64,000 nt of DNA from Budorcas taxicolor (taxonomy: Eukaryota > Chordata > Mammalia > Artiodactyla > Bovidae), in the NCBI RefSeq assembly GCF_023091745.1, contig NC_068925.1:76697085-76761084 (forward strand), read 5' to 3'. The position numbers and the translations under genes are program-made. Numbering within the stretch: position 1 is the first letter of the stretch; every line of letters starts with the position of its first letter. Shown here piece after piece: positions 1-12,175 of this stretch. Below the pieces are notes generated by a model, which saw only the letters and a program-made list of their open reading frames with translations, searched no databases and was not told the origin of the DNA.

Positions 1-1540
1 ACTTCTCATTTGATTATACTCAGAAATTATGTAAATTTAAAAAGTGAGCCTTACACAAATGTTAGTTTAGCATGGGAAAGAAGACATATAAGCACAGTCT
101 ATGGTAAATTAAAATGACTACTCAATGTTAGAAGAATTAATGAATGAGAAATTGAAAGAATGCAATTAAAAGATGTGATTGTCAAATACTATGGGATGTG
201 TTCATATACAATTTTGAGTAAAGGGTGAAATGATTGTCATTTGGTAAAATTTTTTTAAAAGATTTCAGTATTATACAGTCAGTATAATCTCAAGATACAG
301 ACCTGGAAATGTAAAATAATATGTAAAGAAGCTTAAGAATGTTACCACTGGGAGGAGGCCATTACAGATAATTTTTATATTTTTCTATGTTTTTGGCGTG
401 TTCAATAATAAGCACATATTACTCAAGGAAAATGGTTTATTTTAAAAAATGTTTAAAGATAAGTACAAACTAGTATGGAGAGGAAATGCCGAGAGTTCCA
501 AAGAAAGATATCACTTTGGAATTGTTTGGGAGAGCTTCATGGGTGAGTGAATTCTGAGCTATATTAATGCAACGTAGATAGAAAGAAAAGTGAAATGTGT
601 TTTAGGCAGGTAACCTGGCAGGAATAAGGCCAAATCAAATGATATTTTGAGCATTCTTATGGAATATACTTTTTAAATAACTTGTAAAGACAACCCATGT
701 TTTCATAGTCTGGAATTAGTCTGTTTATATTTGGTGGTGGCACAGATGGCTATGGATCATTCTGTACAACTTTTCTATCCTATCACCCTAATAGTAAAGG
801 AAAAGAAATGCATCGCCCAAGAGAGCTGGAAGCATAACCTGAAGCATTCCTGAAAACACAATAGTCTCTTGTATTCCTTGTGAACTATCCTGCCTCGTTT
901 GCCTTCTGCTCCCTTATATATGTATTTGTGTAAATACAGAAATAATTCTATTTCCCCTTCAAACTATTGGAATAACACTAGAAAAAGCATTCTCTTAGGA
1001 AGCCTTGGCATCTTTATCTCAAGCCTTTATAGCCTATTGCCGTACCAGCTGAGCATCCTCAGAACACATGCACAGACCCACTGAGAAAGATCAGGCGGGA
1101 TGATCTTTAATGCTTCAAAAAATGAATTACTAATTCTAAATTCTTAAAAAGTAATGTAGATTTTGTTTCCACAGATATTAGAGGAAAACATGTTACTCCA
1201 GGGGCATGGTGACACAGAAGCAAGTTGAGTGCCATCCCAGATAATACAGACAGGGCTTTGCAAATTTATTTCTGTTTAGGAGAAAATAGGATATAACCTG
1301 TATTATTTTTGTTGTTCAGAAAAAATTGAATTGCCTATATATTAGCCCTAAATGCCTCTCCCTATCTTTACCTTCTCCTGTATCTGCTTCTATTAATATT
1401 AATACTACCTTCTGTTGAAAATAAGATTTCTGACATGGTGTAACTAAGAAATGCCAGGTTTAGATTAGTTCACATTGATATCTGAAGAAGTAGCTCAGAA
1501 AGATAGGAAATTTAATAAAAATTGTATTTTAAACTCTGTT
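1..1540. other. no gene recognised
   Basis: AT-rich sequence without a convincing exon or a repeat I can name. It lies downstream of the CD46-like gene's last exon. Confidence 0.6.
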
Positions 1541-1542
1541 AT

Positions 1543-1730
1543 CTATGCTGAGCTCGGTCGTGTCTGACTCTTTGTGACCCTATGGACTGTGGCTCGCCAG
1601 GCTCCTCTGTCCGTGGGAGTCTCCAGACAAGAACACGGGAGTGGGTAGCCATTTCCTGACCTACCGGCAGGACCTGATTTCACACCTGTTCTCCATATGT
1701 GGTGGCACCTCAACCACCTGGGAAGCCTTT
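1543..1730 (-). repeat. diverged Bov-tA/Bov-A SINE fragment
   Basis: The string gtgtctgactctttgtgacc, followed by a ccaggctcctctgtcc block, is the reverse complement of the 3' half of a ruminant SINE. The end near aaccacctgggaagcc resembles the tRNA-like head. The middle is too diverged to assign firmly. Confidence 0.6.
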
Positions 1731-2745
1731 CGAGGTCCAGTTCCTGCCAGTCTCCCCCAGACTGGCTGCCCTGCCGGGTGGGGTGGGGTGAGGTGGGTGA
1801 AGCCTCTGTGGGGAAAACTTCCCTGGGAATGGGGGGCACCTCCCACAGTAGCTGCAGGGCTGTGTGGGGCTGTTGACTGGAGAATTCAGGTTCTGGTTCC
1901 CAGGATGTGGTGGGGACAGGTAAGACCCTGGGTTGCTTTATTCACGTCTCTGCTGAGGTAGCTACAACAGACCTGTGGGCATAAAAGCTTTGGGTCAGTT
2001 GTAACAAACTGAACAGCTTCTGATTCACCTACTGTGTCCCTGGCTCCAGGCTAGATATTGCCAATAAAACAAGCAACTTATGGATTCTGCCAGCAGGTTG
2101 CTGTGATTCCAGTCCCCAAATGAGAAAGTGCCAGAAGACAGAGCTGAACATAAAAGCATAAAAACTGACTTGGGACATCTTTTCTGTAAAAGTAGTTTCT
2201 GGAGTTCTCATGAATGCTTAATTTTTAACAGTGCTCAAGGCTGGGTCACGAAAAGCAGAATGCATGCCCCAAGTAACTAACGTGACCATTATTTAGGTTT
2301 ATTTTGCTTTATTCATCTGCAGGCTAGCAGCTCTTTACCTAAAATCAGCATTCCAAGTGATTTTTTTCCTAATAAATTGCTAAGCAAAATGTTTCTTTTG
2401 GAGATATCTTGAGTCTGGTTTTCCAAGTGATGATTTCTATCTGGCTAGAAAATTCTTTGTCAGGCACGAGTGCCACTTACCTGAGTTTTGCCATATATTT
2501 ACTGTAAGCGTATCAGTGGAGAGCGCATTGGGCTGAAGGCACCCCCAGCCTCATGCTGGTTGCACTGGCAAACAATTTCCTGCTATGGAACTAAGTGCTG
2601 ATGAATCTCAATGAACACAAGAGAAGTCGAATCTTTGACCAACTCAGGGTAAAAAGACTGTTAAATCTTGAACCTGGTAAGTCTTCATGTAAGATGTTGG
2701 CAACTCTGCATTTTGAGAAGCTGGTGTATAGTTTTATGGAAGTGC
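1731..2745. other. no gene recognised
   Basis: Single-copy looking sequence with no exon signature on either strand. Short open frames here have no family resemblance. Confidence 0.5.
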
Positions 2746-2826
2746 CTAGCAGCCAGGGACGGGGGAGCCTGGTGGGCTGCCGTTTACGGGGTCGCACAGA
2801 GTTGGACACGACTGAAGCGACTTAGC
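2746..2826 (-). repeat. Bov-A2 SINE fragment
   Basis: gggagcctggtgggctgccg and a following cacagagttggacacgac block are the reverse complement of the first Bov-A2 monomer. Confidence 0.8.
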
Positions 2827-2954
2827 ATTTACATTTGGGGGCAGTTTGAGAGTTTTCCTTGAACACAAGGAACGCTATGCTTTGTGTCTGTTCTAATGTG
2901 ATTCTGTTCCCATCTTCCTATCACAATCACCCAAGGGGCCGTTAGAGTAGTGGT

Positions 2955-3091
2955 TTTGAAATGGCAACCCACTCCAGTGTTCTTGCCTGGAGAATCGCAG
3001 GGACGGCGGAGCCTGGTGGGCTGCCGTCTATGGGGTCGCACAGAGTCGGACACGCCTGGAGTGGCTTAGCAGCAGCAGCAGCAGCAGCTTA
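2955..3091 (-). repeat. Bov-A2 SINE monomer with CAG head
   Basis: The block from ggcaacccactccagtgttc to a run of six to seven agc units is a reverse-complement Bov-A2 monomer. The agc run corresponds to the GCT repeat at the SINE's 5' head. Confidence 0.85.
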
Positions 3092-3139
3092 TGCCGCTGT
3101 GCAGTCAGGGGCGAGAGCCCCTCTGTGTTAGCTTTTCTG

Positions 3140-3860
3140 CGGCTGCTTTCACAAAGTACAGCAAACCTGGTGTTCGTCGTAGTGGCTTCGGGCGGCTATA
3201 ACAAACACTCCAGACAAGGCAGCCTGGAAACACAGATTTGTTTCTCACAGTTTGAAATCTGGGAAGACCAACAGTAGGTCCTGGAGGAGGCGGTGCCTGG
3301 GGAGAACCAGCTTTCTGGTTTGCAGACAGTGCCCTCTAGCGGTAACGTCCTGGGGCAGCGGGGTGAGCCAAGTTTACTGCGTGTTTTTTCACAACGACAC
3401 TAACTCCAGTCATGAGGCCCCCACCGTCGTGACCTAATCACTTCTCAGTGGCCCCCACTGGCTAATGCTGTCACCTCTGGAGTAGTATTTTAACAGCAAT
3501 TTCGATGTGACGCAAACATTCACACAATTACTGTTTAAAACAACGCATCTGTGTTCTTTGAGTTCTGGAGGCCAGAGTCTGAGATCAGGTTACAGGCAGG
3601 GCCGCATTCCCCCCAAGAGGCGCTGGAAGGCAATCCGTTTCCGCGCCTTTTCCAGCTTCCAGAGCTGCATGCTGCGGCTTGCGGCCCCTCCTGCGTCCTC
3701 CACCCTGGCACGCTGCCTCAGCGGTCTCACCGCCTTTCCGCTGTACTCAGGTCTCCCCTCTGCATTCTTCTTGTGAGGATTAAATGTGGTTACATTTAGG
3801 GCCCCACCTGGGGGGCAGATAATCTTCCCATCCAAGATCTTTTCTTCAAAGGCCTTTTTT
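3140..3860. repeat. two adjacent copies of an old mammalian interspersed repeat
   Basis: Two segments (about 3140-3450 and 3530-3850) resemble the same old mammalian repeat, with a 'ggctataacaaacactccag ... tttctcacagtttg' start and a 'ttctggaggccagagtctgag' core. I know the pattern but cannot name the family with certainty. The stretch is GC-richer than its surroundings and produces several spurious open frames. Confidence 0.45.
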
Positions 3861-3954
3861 TTTTTAGTTATAAGAAAACATCCCCAGTTTGCAGGCATTA
3901 GGACTCGGATACCTCTGGAGGCTGTTAGACATCCTCCACAAATAGTGTATGGAA

Positions 3955-6485
3955 CACAAAGAAATACAGAACCCCAGCAATCTCAAAAACGACAGAATGA
4001 TTTCTGGTTTTTGTCAAGGCAAACCATTCAATATCACGGTAATCCAAGTCTATGCCCCGGCCTATAATGCTGAAGAAGCTAAGTTGAGCAGTTTTATGAA
4101 GACCTACAAGGCCTTCTAGAATTAACACCCCCCAAAAGATGTCCTTTTAATTATAGGGAACAGGAATTCAAAAGTAGGAAGTCAAGAAACACCTGGAGTA
4201 ACAGGCAAATTTGGCCTTGGAATACGGAATGAAGCAGGGCAAAGGCTAATAGAGTTTTGCCAAGAGAACGCACTGGTCATAGCAAACACCCTCTTCCAAC
4301 AACACAAGAGAAGACTCTACACATGGACGTTACGAGATGGTCAATACTGAAATCAGATTGATTATATTTTTTGCAGCCAAAGATGGAAAAGCTCTATACA
4401 GTCAGCAAAAACAAGACCAGGAGCTGACTGTGGCTCAGACCATGAACTCCTTATTGCCAACTGCTGCTCCTGCTGCGAAGTCACTTCAGTCATGTCCAAC
4501 TCTGTGGGACCCCATAGACGGCAGCCCACCAGGCTCCCTCATCCCTGGGATTCTCCAGGCAAGAACACTGGAGTGGGCTGCCATTTCCTTCTCCAATGCA
4601 TGGAAGTGAAAAGTGAAAGTGAAGTCTCTCAGTCGTGTCCGACTCTTAGCAACCCCATGGACTGCAGCCTACCAGGCTCCTCTGTCCATGGGATTTTCCA
4701 GGCAAGAGTCCTGGAGTGGCGTGCCATTGCCTTCTCCACCTTATTGCCAAATTCAGACTTAAATTGAAGAAAGTAGGGAAAACCACTAGGCCACTCAGGT
4801 ATGACCTAAATCAAATCGCTAACGATTATACAATGGAAGTGAGAAATAGATTTAAGGGACTAGATCTGACAGAGTGCTTGATGAACTATAGACGGAGGTT
4901 CGTGACATTGTACAGGAGACAGGGAGCAAGACCATCCCAAGAAAAAGAAATGCAAAAAAGCAAAATGGCCGTCTGAGGAGGCCTTACAAATAGCTGTGAA
5001 AAGAAGAGAAGCAAAAAGCAAAGGAGAAAAGGAAAGATATACCCATTTGAAAGCAGAGTTCCAAAGACTAGCAAGGAGAGATAAGCAAGCCTTCCTTATG
5101 ATCAGTGCTAAGAAATAGAGGAAAACAACAGAATGGGAAAGACTAGAGATCTCTTCAAGAAAATTAGAGATACCAAGGGAACATTTCATGCAAAGATGGG
5201 CTCGATAAAGGACAGAAATGGTATGGACCTAACAGAAGCAGAAGATATTAAGAAGAGGTGGCAAAAATACACTGAAGAACTGTACAAAAAAGATCTTTAC
5301 GACCCAGATAATCACGATGGTGTGATCACTCACCTAGTGCCAGACATCATGGAATGTGAAGTCAAGTGGGCCTTAGGAAGCATCACTACAAACAGAGCTA
5401 GTGGAGGTGATGGAATTCCAGTTGAGCTATTTCAAATCCTGAAAGATGATGCTGTGAAAGTGCTGCACTGAATATGCCAGCAAATTTGGAAGACTCAGCA
5501 GTGGCCACAGGACTGGAAAAGAGAAAGGCAATGCCAAAGAATGCTCAAACTACTGCACAATTGCACTCATCTCACATGCTAGTAAAGTAATGCTCAAAAT
5601 TCTCCAAGCCAGGCTTCAGCAATACGTGAACCATGAACTTCCAAATGTTCAAGCTGGTTTTAGAAAAGGCAGAGGAACCAGAGATCAAATTGCCAACATC
5701 CACTGGATCATCGAAAAAGCAAGAGAGTTCCAGAAAAACATCTATTTCTGCTTTATTAACTATCCCAAAGCCTTTGACAGTGTGGATCACAATAAACTGT
5801 GGAAATTCTGAAAGAGATGGGAATACCAGCCCACCTGACCTGCCTCCTCTCAGTCCTAATGCCTGAGACATCTTTATGCAGGTCAGGAAGCAACAGTTAG
5901 AACTAGACATGGAACAACAGACTGGTTCCAAATAGGAAAAGGAGTACGTCAAGGCTGTATATTGTCACCCTGTTTATGTAACTTATATGCAGGGTACATC
6001 ATGAGAAATGCTGGGCTGGAGGAAGCACAAGCTGAAATCAAGATTGCTGGGAGAAATATCAATAACCTCAGATATGCAAATGACACCATGCTTATGGCAG
6101 AAAGCAAAGAAGAACTAAAGAGCCTCTTGATGAGTGAAAGTGGAGAGTGAAAAAGTTGCCTTAAACCTCAACATTCAGAAAACAAAGATCATGGCATCTG
6201 GTCCCATCACTTCATGGCAAATAGATGGAGAATCAGTGGAAATAGTGGCAGACTTTATTTCGGGGGGCTCCAAAATCACTGCAGATGGTGACTGCAGCCA
6301 TGAAATTAAAAGACGCTTACTTCTTGGAAGGAAAGTTATGACCAACCTAGACAGCATATTCAAAAGCAGAGACATTACTTTGCCGACCAAAGGTCCGTCT
6401 AGTCAAGGCTATGGTTTTTCCAGTGGTCATGTATGGATGTGAGAGCTGGACAGTAAAAAAAGGCTGAGTGCCTAAGTTTGATGTC
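3955..6485 (+). mobile_element. BovB (RTE) LINE, truncated at both ends
   Basis: Translated fragments give BovB endonuclease and reverse transcriptase pieces, for example GSIKDRNGMDL then AEDIKKRW, and YCTIALIS-type and FRKGRGTRDQIANI blocks. The reading frame is broken by stops and frameshifts, so it is dead. It starts inside the endonuclease domain. Unusually it also lacks the last 350 bp or so, ending near the usual 'gctgagtgcc gaagaattgatg' block at about 6485. A Bov-A2 SINE sits inside it. Confidence 0.9.
4461..4738 (+). mobile_element. Bov-A2 SINE inserted in BovB
   Basis: A complete two-monomer Bov-A2 starting with a GCT-type head. It is flanked by 12-bp target duplications ccttattgccaa at 4449-4460 and 4739-4750, which prove insertion into the older BovB. 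Confidence 0.93.
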
Positions 6486-7704
6486 CAGCTAATATGAATT
6501 TACTACCCCCAAACAAGTCTGTTTTCTGGAGGGGGATGCGGGTGGCTAGCAAGTCAGGAATCAGGGCGGTTCCTTTCTCATTGTGATTCATACTTAAGGC
6601 GATTTGGTCACATTCTTTAGATTTTTAAGCCAGAGGGAAGGAAAAACAGTGATTGATCACACAGATGTTAGCCTCTTTTCAAAAGTTAATTTCCTAGAAG
6701 GCAAGCAGAAAATAGATAATTAATTAAAATAAAAAATGGCTTCTGGGAATCCGCAATGTCGGAAATCTGACCGGTGTAAGGAAGGGACTGTCAAATGCCT
6801 TAATAGTCCACATGAGGGCAGCAGCGCTAAGCCTGTAAAGCCTGAGTATTCCAGGGTAAGCGTTTCTGAATGGATGAGCCTGGGAAGCGATGAAAGCAAT
6901 GCAGGTTAGGGGAAAAAAATGTGTGTGCACTCACTCAGTTTTGCAATATTTCTGGAAGTCAAGAGGCGATGTTAAATTCTGCTCTTGAGTACAAATATAT
7001 ACACTTTTATTATACAAAATTATTAATTCTTGGTTACAATATTGCCAAGAATTAAAGTTTTAGGGTGCCAGATTTGTCTATTTTCCTTAGACCGAGAATG
7101 TTCTTCAACAATTTAAAAATTCCTGCCTACCCCAGCTGGCTTCAGGATTCTTGTACAGGACTTTTATTATTCACTTTAAAAGAACTTCCTGTGTATTCAA
7201 TGCCAACTTAAAAAATATACTATAGTCTCAAGTTAAAGAAAAAATTTGATAAAACACATTTTAAAATTATAGCCAAACTAATATTCATCCAGTGTGGATT
7301 AGAAAGATTGCTTCTGTTTTATTTTTTTTTTTGCTTTTTAAACCACAGATAATCTCCTTTGGTTAGGCAGGAAACAAAATTTTATTCAAGTTTCAGAATT
7401 TTTTAAAATTTCTTTAATAAGCTGAATTGCAAAACCATGGTTATAGTTTGTAATTATAATCATTTACCATATGTCTTTATAAGTTCATATGCAGAAGTGG
7501 ACTCTGGGACTTGAAAACCACTAATGAGGACATTCTCACACTTGGCTACATGTTATAATCACTTGGGAAGCTTGTAATGATGCCTAGGTCACACTCCAGG
7601 TCAAGGACATGACAAATCTCTGAGGGGTGGGATCCAGGCATTAGTAAAACTTCCCAGGATATTCCAGGGCACAGCTGTGGTTCAGAAAGACTGAGGATGG
7701 ATCT
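6486..7704. other. no gene recognised
   Basis: Intergenic or 3' flanking sequence, AT-rich, with no recognised exon or repeat. Confidence 0.5.
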
Positions 7705-7713
7705 CAAGGTATA

Positions 7714-7715
<2 letters not shown>

Positions 7716-7757
<42 letters not shown>

Positions 7758-8001
7758 GTCGCTTCAGTCGTGTCCGACTCTGTGCGACCCCATAGACAGC
7801 AGCCCACCAGGGACTCTCCAGGCAAGAACACTGGAGTGGGTTGCCATTTCCTTCTCCAATGCATGAAAGTGAAAAGTGAAAGTGAAGTCGCTCAGTCGTG
7901 TCCGACCCTCAGCAACTCCATGGACTGCAGCCCACCAGGCTCCTCCGTCCATGGGATTTTCCAGGCAAGAGTACTGCAGTGTGGTGCCATTGCCTTCTCT
8001 G
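7716..8001 (+). mobile_element. Bov-A2 SINE with expanded GCT head
   Basis: A two-monomer Bov-A2 preceded by 14 uninterrupted GCT units (7714-7755). Target duplications caaggtatagc lie at 7705-7715 and 8002-8012. The polyglutamine frame on the other strand is a by-product of the GCT run. Confidence 0.93.
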
Positions 8002-8012
8002 CAAGGTATAGC

Positions 8013-9494
8013 AATGAGATTCAAATCTGCCAAGAAAGCACTATTTTTTTGTGTGTGTGCATAATTTGAAACAAATTCCATTATTAGTTCCATACAGAAA
8101 TATGTTATGCTTTCATGGTTGGAACTTGGGATTTCTACTCAGCTATACGCATGCAATAACATGATGTGGAAGATAGGTCTTCTACCAAACACGTGTACTT
8201 AGATACTAAAATGTGGTTCTCTCAAGGCCGGGTGACCACAGAGACTATGAGAGCTGGGTAGAATCCCGGAAGTGCTGCATGGAGAGCACTCCGTGAGCTG
8301 GGCCTTGAAAGGTGCTCAGGATCAGACAGGAGACGAGCGCTTCAGACAACAGGAAACTAGGATTCCCCCGGAGGGCGGGGAGCAGATGGTCTATTTGGAC
8401 TGGGGGCAGGGCATCTGAAGTGCAGCAGAAAGAGGCGGCTTGGAAGTGAAAAGCTGGGATTTAGTGGTTCAGTTTTCAAGTATCACGAAAAAAGTTGAAC
8501 TTGTGCTGTAGGTAATGTGGTGGGACGGGAACGCCTCTGAGCAGGGGAGGCACAGGACTGGCTCGGAGAGAAGCCTGAACATACTGCAGGCTCTGAGATG
8601 GGAGGGGCAGGAGTGGTGATGGGGCGGGGTGGGGGGATGTTTAGAGAAGGTGGGCCCCGTTAGAAGCATAAAAGAAAAAAATGCATTGGAAATCAATGCA
8701 CCATTCCAAACGTAACTTCTCCAAAAGGACATTTTATTTTTTAAATAGACTTGAATATCCAATTCTCAAAAAAAACATCAACACCACACAGACCTTAGAC
8801 TGTGGGGGATACATTCTTGCAGTTTTAAGACACCTTTGAACTCAAATACATGTTTCCCCTCTCATTTAAACAAACTTTCCTAGAGAAAAAGTTTCACCGT
8901 ATATTTAGGTAATTGACTAATTATTTGACACATAAAACATAATTTATATTAATATACATATATCAATCTCACATATAAAACAAACAACTATAAAAGTCAA
9001 TATATTTTGATTAGCATAAAACTTTTTTTGCAAAACTTCTCAGTCGGGGTAAAAAGATATATCATACAGTCACCCCTTGCTTCTAAGCAAGTGCTCTGTT
9101 CTTGAAAAGGATGTGAAAATGGTTATAGTGCAACTTCAACTCTGTATTTATTTCAGAAATCCTGTTTATTTCTGCTCAAACTTATCTACCTAAAGTTCCT
9201 CACCAGAGATTACAAAGCGGAGGACCTCAAATACATCCTTAAGGAGTAAAACAATTTTTACTCTGGTCCACTCTTAATTCTCATTTATATCCTTCTCAAG
9301 GCAACATTTCTTTGGCCCAGTTTATGCTACTACCTATAAAAGTCTGAGACAACACCTATAAAAACATAATCTGAGTTAGAGCAGAGTCCCTCCTCTGTGG
9401 CCGCTGGCGTGAGGACAGAGGAGAGGGCTGGGGTCTGTCCCACCCGAGTGTCCAGACCCCCTTGAGCTGTTTCCTCTTTCCATTCCACAGCATG
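8013..9494. other. no gene recognised
   Basis: No exon or named repeat seen. AT-rich in 8880-9050. Confidence 0.5.
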
Positions 9495-9496
9495 CA

Positions 9497-9616
9497 TGCA
9501 TGCTCCGTTGCACCTGACTCTTTTGCAATGTCATGGACTGTAGCCCGCCTGGCTCCCCTGTCCCTGGGATTCTCCAGGCAAGAATACTGCAGTGGGTTGC
9601 CATTTCCTTCTCCACA
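9497..9616 (+). repeat. Bov-A-type SINE monomer
   Basis: tgactcttttgcaatgtcat, then ggcaagaatactgcagtggg and ccatttccttctcc, are a single diverged Bov-A monomer. Confidence 0.75.
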
Positions 9617-9707
9617 TTCTGTCGTATGACCTACAGCAAATCCGCAAAGCCTGCTTTTCTGAAATACGGGGCTTCATTTTCATTCTGCCCTTTATAGATG
9701 AGGTGAG

Positions 9708-9826
9708 TGAAGTTGCTCAGTAGTGTCTGACTCTTTGCGACCCCATGGACTGTAGCCTACTACGTTCCTCCGTCCATGGGATTTTCCAGGCAAGAGTACT
9801 GGAGTGGGGTGCCATTTCCTTCTCCA
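9708..9826 (+). mobile_element. Bov-A monomer SINE with target duplication
   Basis: A single Bov-A monomer of about 119 bp. It is flanked by 14-bp direct repeats atagatgaggtgag at 9694-9707 and 9827-9840, so it inserted as a monomer. Confidence 0.88.
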
Positions 9827-9840
9827 ATAGATGAGGTGAG

Positions 9841-10389
9841 GAGCCCACAAAGACTCGCCACAGAATTTTACCCTACTCCTCTAAGCATATTTTCTAGCAA
9901 TATGCTTAGTTAAGGAAGTCAAACATTCAAATTCCAAATCTGCAATGTTGTCCTTTTTACTGTCTAAGGGCTGATGTGGTGTACTATATTTCTAAAGGCT
10001 TTTTATGATAAACATATAAAATACATTTTGTGGGTGTTAAATAATTACTCAATAGTCAGCATTCATCTTTGAACAAAAATCCTTTCAAAATCATTTTCTT
10101 TAAGAAACAAAACGCAGTTTCATTTTGAATTATATTTCTCTGAGTTTAGAGATTTTATTTCTTAAAGATTTCTTCACCTAATACTACCAGGGATGCTGTG
10201 TTGACTTGCCCTATAAATTCAACTGTTATTTGAGGGAAAACACACACAACGTTCAATTCTGAATCCTACATGTTTCAGAAAAGTGTAAAGGATGGTGAGT
10301 ATGTTCAAGCCACAGTAAAATACTAGCACTGTGACTTAACAGTTGATTCACAAGACTAAAGAGAAACTGGAGAATAAACTGTGGATTAT
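9841..10389. other. no gene recognised
   Basis: No exon or repeat that I can assign. Confidence 0.45.
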
Positions 10390-10427
10390 TCTTCTCCTTC
10401 TGTTTTCATTGAGACCTAACTGACATA

Positions 10428-10912
10428 CAGGCATGACTTGGAGATATTGTGGGCTTGATTCTAGACTACTGTGTTAAAGTGAGCATCTCAATAAAGCAAG
10501 TAGTATAAATTGTTCTATTTCCCAGTTTTATGTTTAAACTGTCCTTCCAGTCTACTAAGTGTGCAGTTTTTTTGTGCCTAACAAAAAAGTACAAGTCTTA
10601 ACTAAAAATAAGTTATTGCTAAGATTGCTAAGCACCACCTGAGCCTTCAGTGAGTCATAGCAGTAACTGGAATGATAACTGAACACAGATTACCATCACA
10701 AACAGAAAAATAACTTTAAAAATTTGAATTATTGCAAGAATTACCAAAATGTGAAACAGATACATGAAATGAGCAAATGCTATTGGAAAAATGGCACCAA
10801 TAAACTTGTTCACACAGGGCTGCCATCAACCTTCAGTTTGTAAAAAAAAAAAAAAAAAATGCAGTATCTGCAAAGTGCAACAAAGTGAAGAACAGGAAAA
10901 TGAGGTATGCCT
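10428..10912. mobile_element. Tigger1-related DNA transposon remnant (MITE-like)
   Basis: The left end, caggcatgacttggagatatt, and right end, tgaggtatgcct, form inverted termini typical of Tigger1 relatives, with a TA at the left border. The right half matches the Tigger1 terminal region (aattaccaaaatgtgaaaca, ttggaaaaatggcacc). At 485 bp it is an internally deleted, non-coding copy. It interrupts the old L1. Confidence 0.75.
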
Positions 10913-11115
10913 ATACCTGGTGGTGCAGAGGTTAGAGCGTCTGCCTGCAATGTGGGAGACCCGGGTTCGATCCCTGGGTCGGGAAGATCCCCTGGAGAAG
11001 GAAATGGCAACCCACTCCAGTACTCTTGCCTGGAGAATCCCACGGAGGGAGATGTCTGGTAGGCTACAGTCCATGGGGTCCCAAAGAGTCGGACACGACT
11101 GAGTGACTTCACTAT
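10913..11115 (+). mobile_element. Bov-tA SINE
   Basis: A tRNA-Glu-like head (tggtgcagaggttagagcgt, gggttcgatccctgggtcgg) is followed by a Bov-A tail ending gagtcggacacgactgagtg. It abuts the end of the Tigger remnant. Confidence 0.88.
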
Positions 11116-11261
11116 ATAATACTGTACAAGTTCATGGTGTATAGCATGATTTGATAATGTATATGTTATGAAATAGTTACGACAATACATTTAACACCCA
11201 ATCATTCTTATGATTAGAAATGTTAAGATCTACTCTCTTAGCAATTTGCCAGTGCCGTCAC

Positions 11262-11420
11262 TCCTTGGATCTGAGGCTGGTTGGTTCCAGATCCCCCATT
11301 CCTTCCCCAGCAAATAAAAATCTGAACGCGCAAGTCCTTTAACATGGCACAGCACCAGCAGTTCTCTCTATCTGGGAATGAGCAACTGTCAGGATGTCAG
11401 CTGTTGTACAATGTAGCATC
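11262..11420. repeat. possible MER2/Tigger2-type fragment
   Basis: ggttggttccagatccccc and aatctgaacgcgcaagtcc resemble the internal blocks of MER2. The match is short and partial. Confidence 0.35.
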
Positions 11421-11431
11421 ACTGATTACAG

Positions 11432-11800
11432 TCACTATGCTGAACTGCGGTGTCAGAGAAGACTCTTGAGAGTCCCTTGGACTGCAAGGAGATCCAACCA
11501 GTCCATCCTAAAGGAGATCAGTCCTGGGTGTTCATTGGAAGGACTGACGCTGAAGCTGAAACTCCAATATTTTGCCCACCTGATGTGAAGAGCTGACTCA
11601 TTTGAAAAGACCCTGATGCTGGGAGGGATTGAGGGCAGGAGGAGAAGTGGACGACAGAGGATGAGAAGATTGGATGGCATCACTGACTCTATGGACATGG
11701 GTTTGGGTGAACCCGGGAGTCGGTGATGGACAGGGAGGCCTGGCGTGCTGCAGTTCACGGGGTCGCAGAGTCCGACACAACTGAGCGACTGAACTGAACT
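11432..11800 (+). mobile_element. BovB 3' end fragment
   Basis: The classic BovB tail runs from 'agaagactcttgagagtccc' to the gactgaactgaactg terminus. It is 5'-truncated at the usual 'gaactgtggtgttggagaag' block and interrupts the old L1. Confidence 0.92.
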
Positions 11801-12094
11801 GGACGGATGCTGCACATTGTGTCTCAGTATTTGTGTATCGTGTAACTGGAATTTTGTACCTTTTGACACCCTTCACCCAGTCCCTCCATCATCCTTAGCC
11901 CCTGCCTCTGACAACCAGAAATCTGGCTTCTTTTCCTGTGAGTGTAGATTTTTGGATTCCATGTATCAGTGAGGCCATTCAGTATTTGTCTCTTTCTGTA
12001 TGACTGATTCGCTTAGTGTAATGCCCTAGAGTTCTACAAATGCCGTTGCAAATGACAGGATTTCCTTTTTTTTATGTTGAATGGTATTCCACTG

Positions 12095-12175
12095 TATGTG
12101 TATATATGTGTGTGTACATACACATACATGTATGTGTGTATACATATATATATATATAATCTATATATCTCATGT
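12095..12175. repeat. TG/TA-rich microsatellite in L1
   Basis: A run of tatgtgtg, catacatg and tatatata units of about 80 bp within the L1 3' region. Confidence 0.8.

Noticed and set aside
899..1084. 61-codon open frame in the left flank
   Set aside because: Short, no similarity, no splice or promoter context.
3507..3898. Overlapping open frames on both strands of a GC-rich stretch
   Set aside because: They lie in an old interspersed repeat and have no domain or exon signals.
7682..7864. Polyglutamine open frame
   Set aside because: Antisense of the GCT head of a Bov-A2 SINE.
10912..10980. tRNA-like sequence with a B box (gggttcgatccc)
   Set aside because: It is the tRNA-Glu-derived head of a Bov-tA SINE, as are the other similar matches. 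No functional tRNA gene was found.
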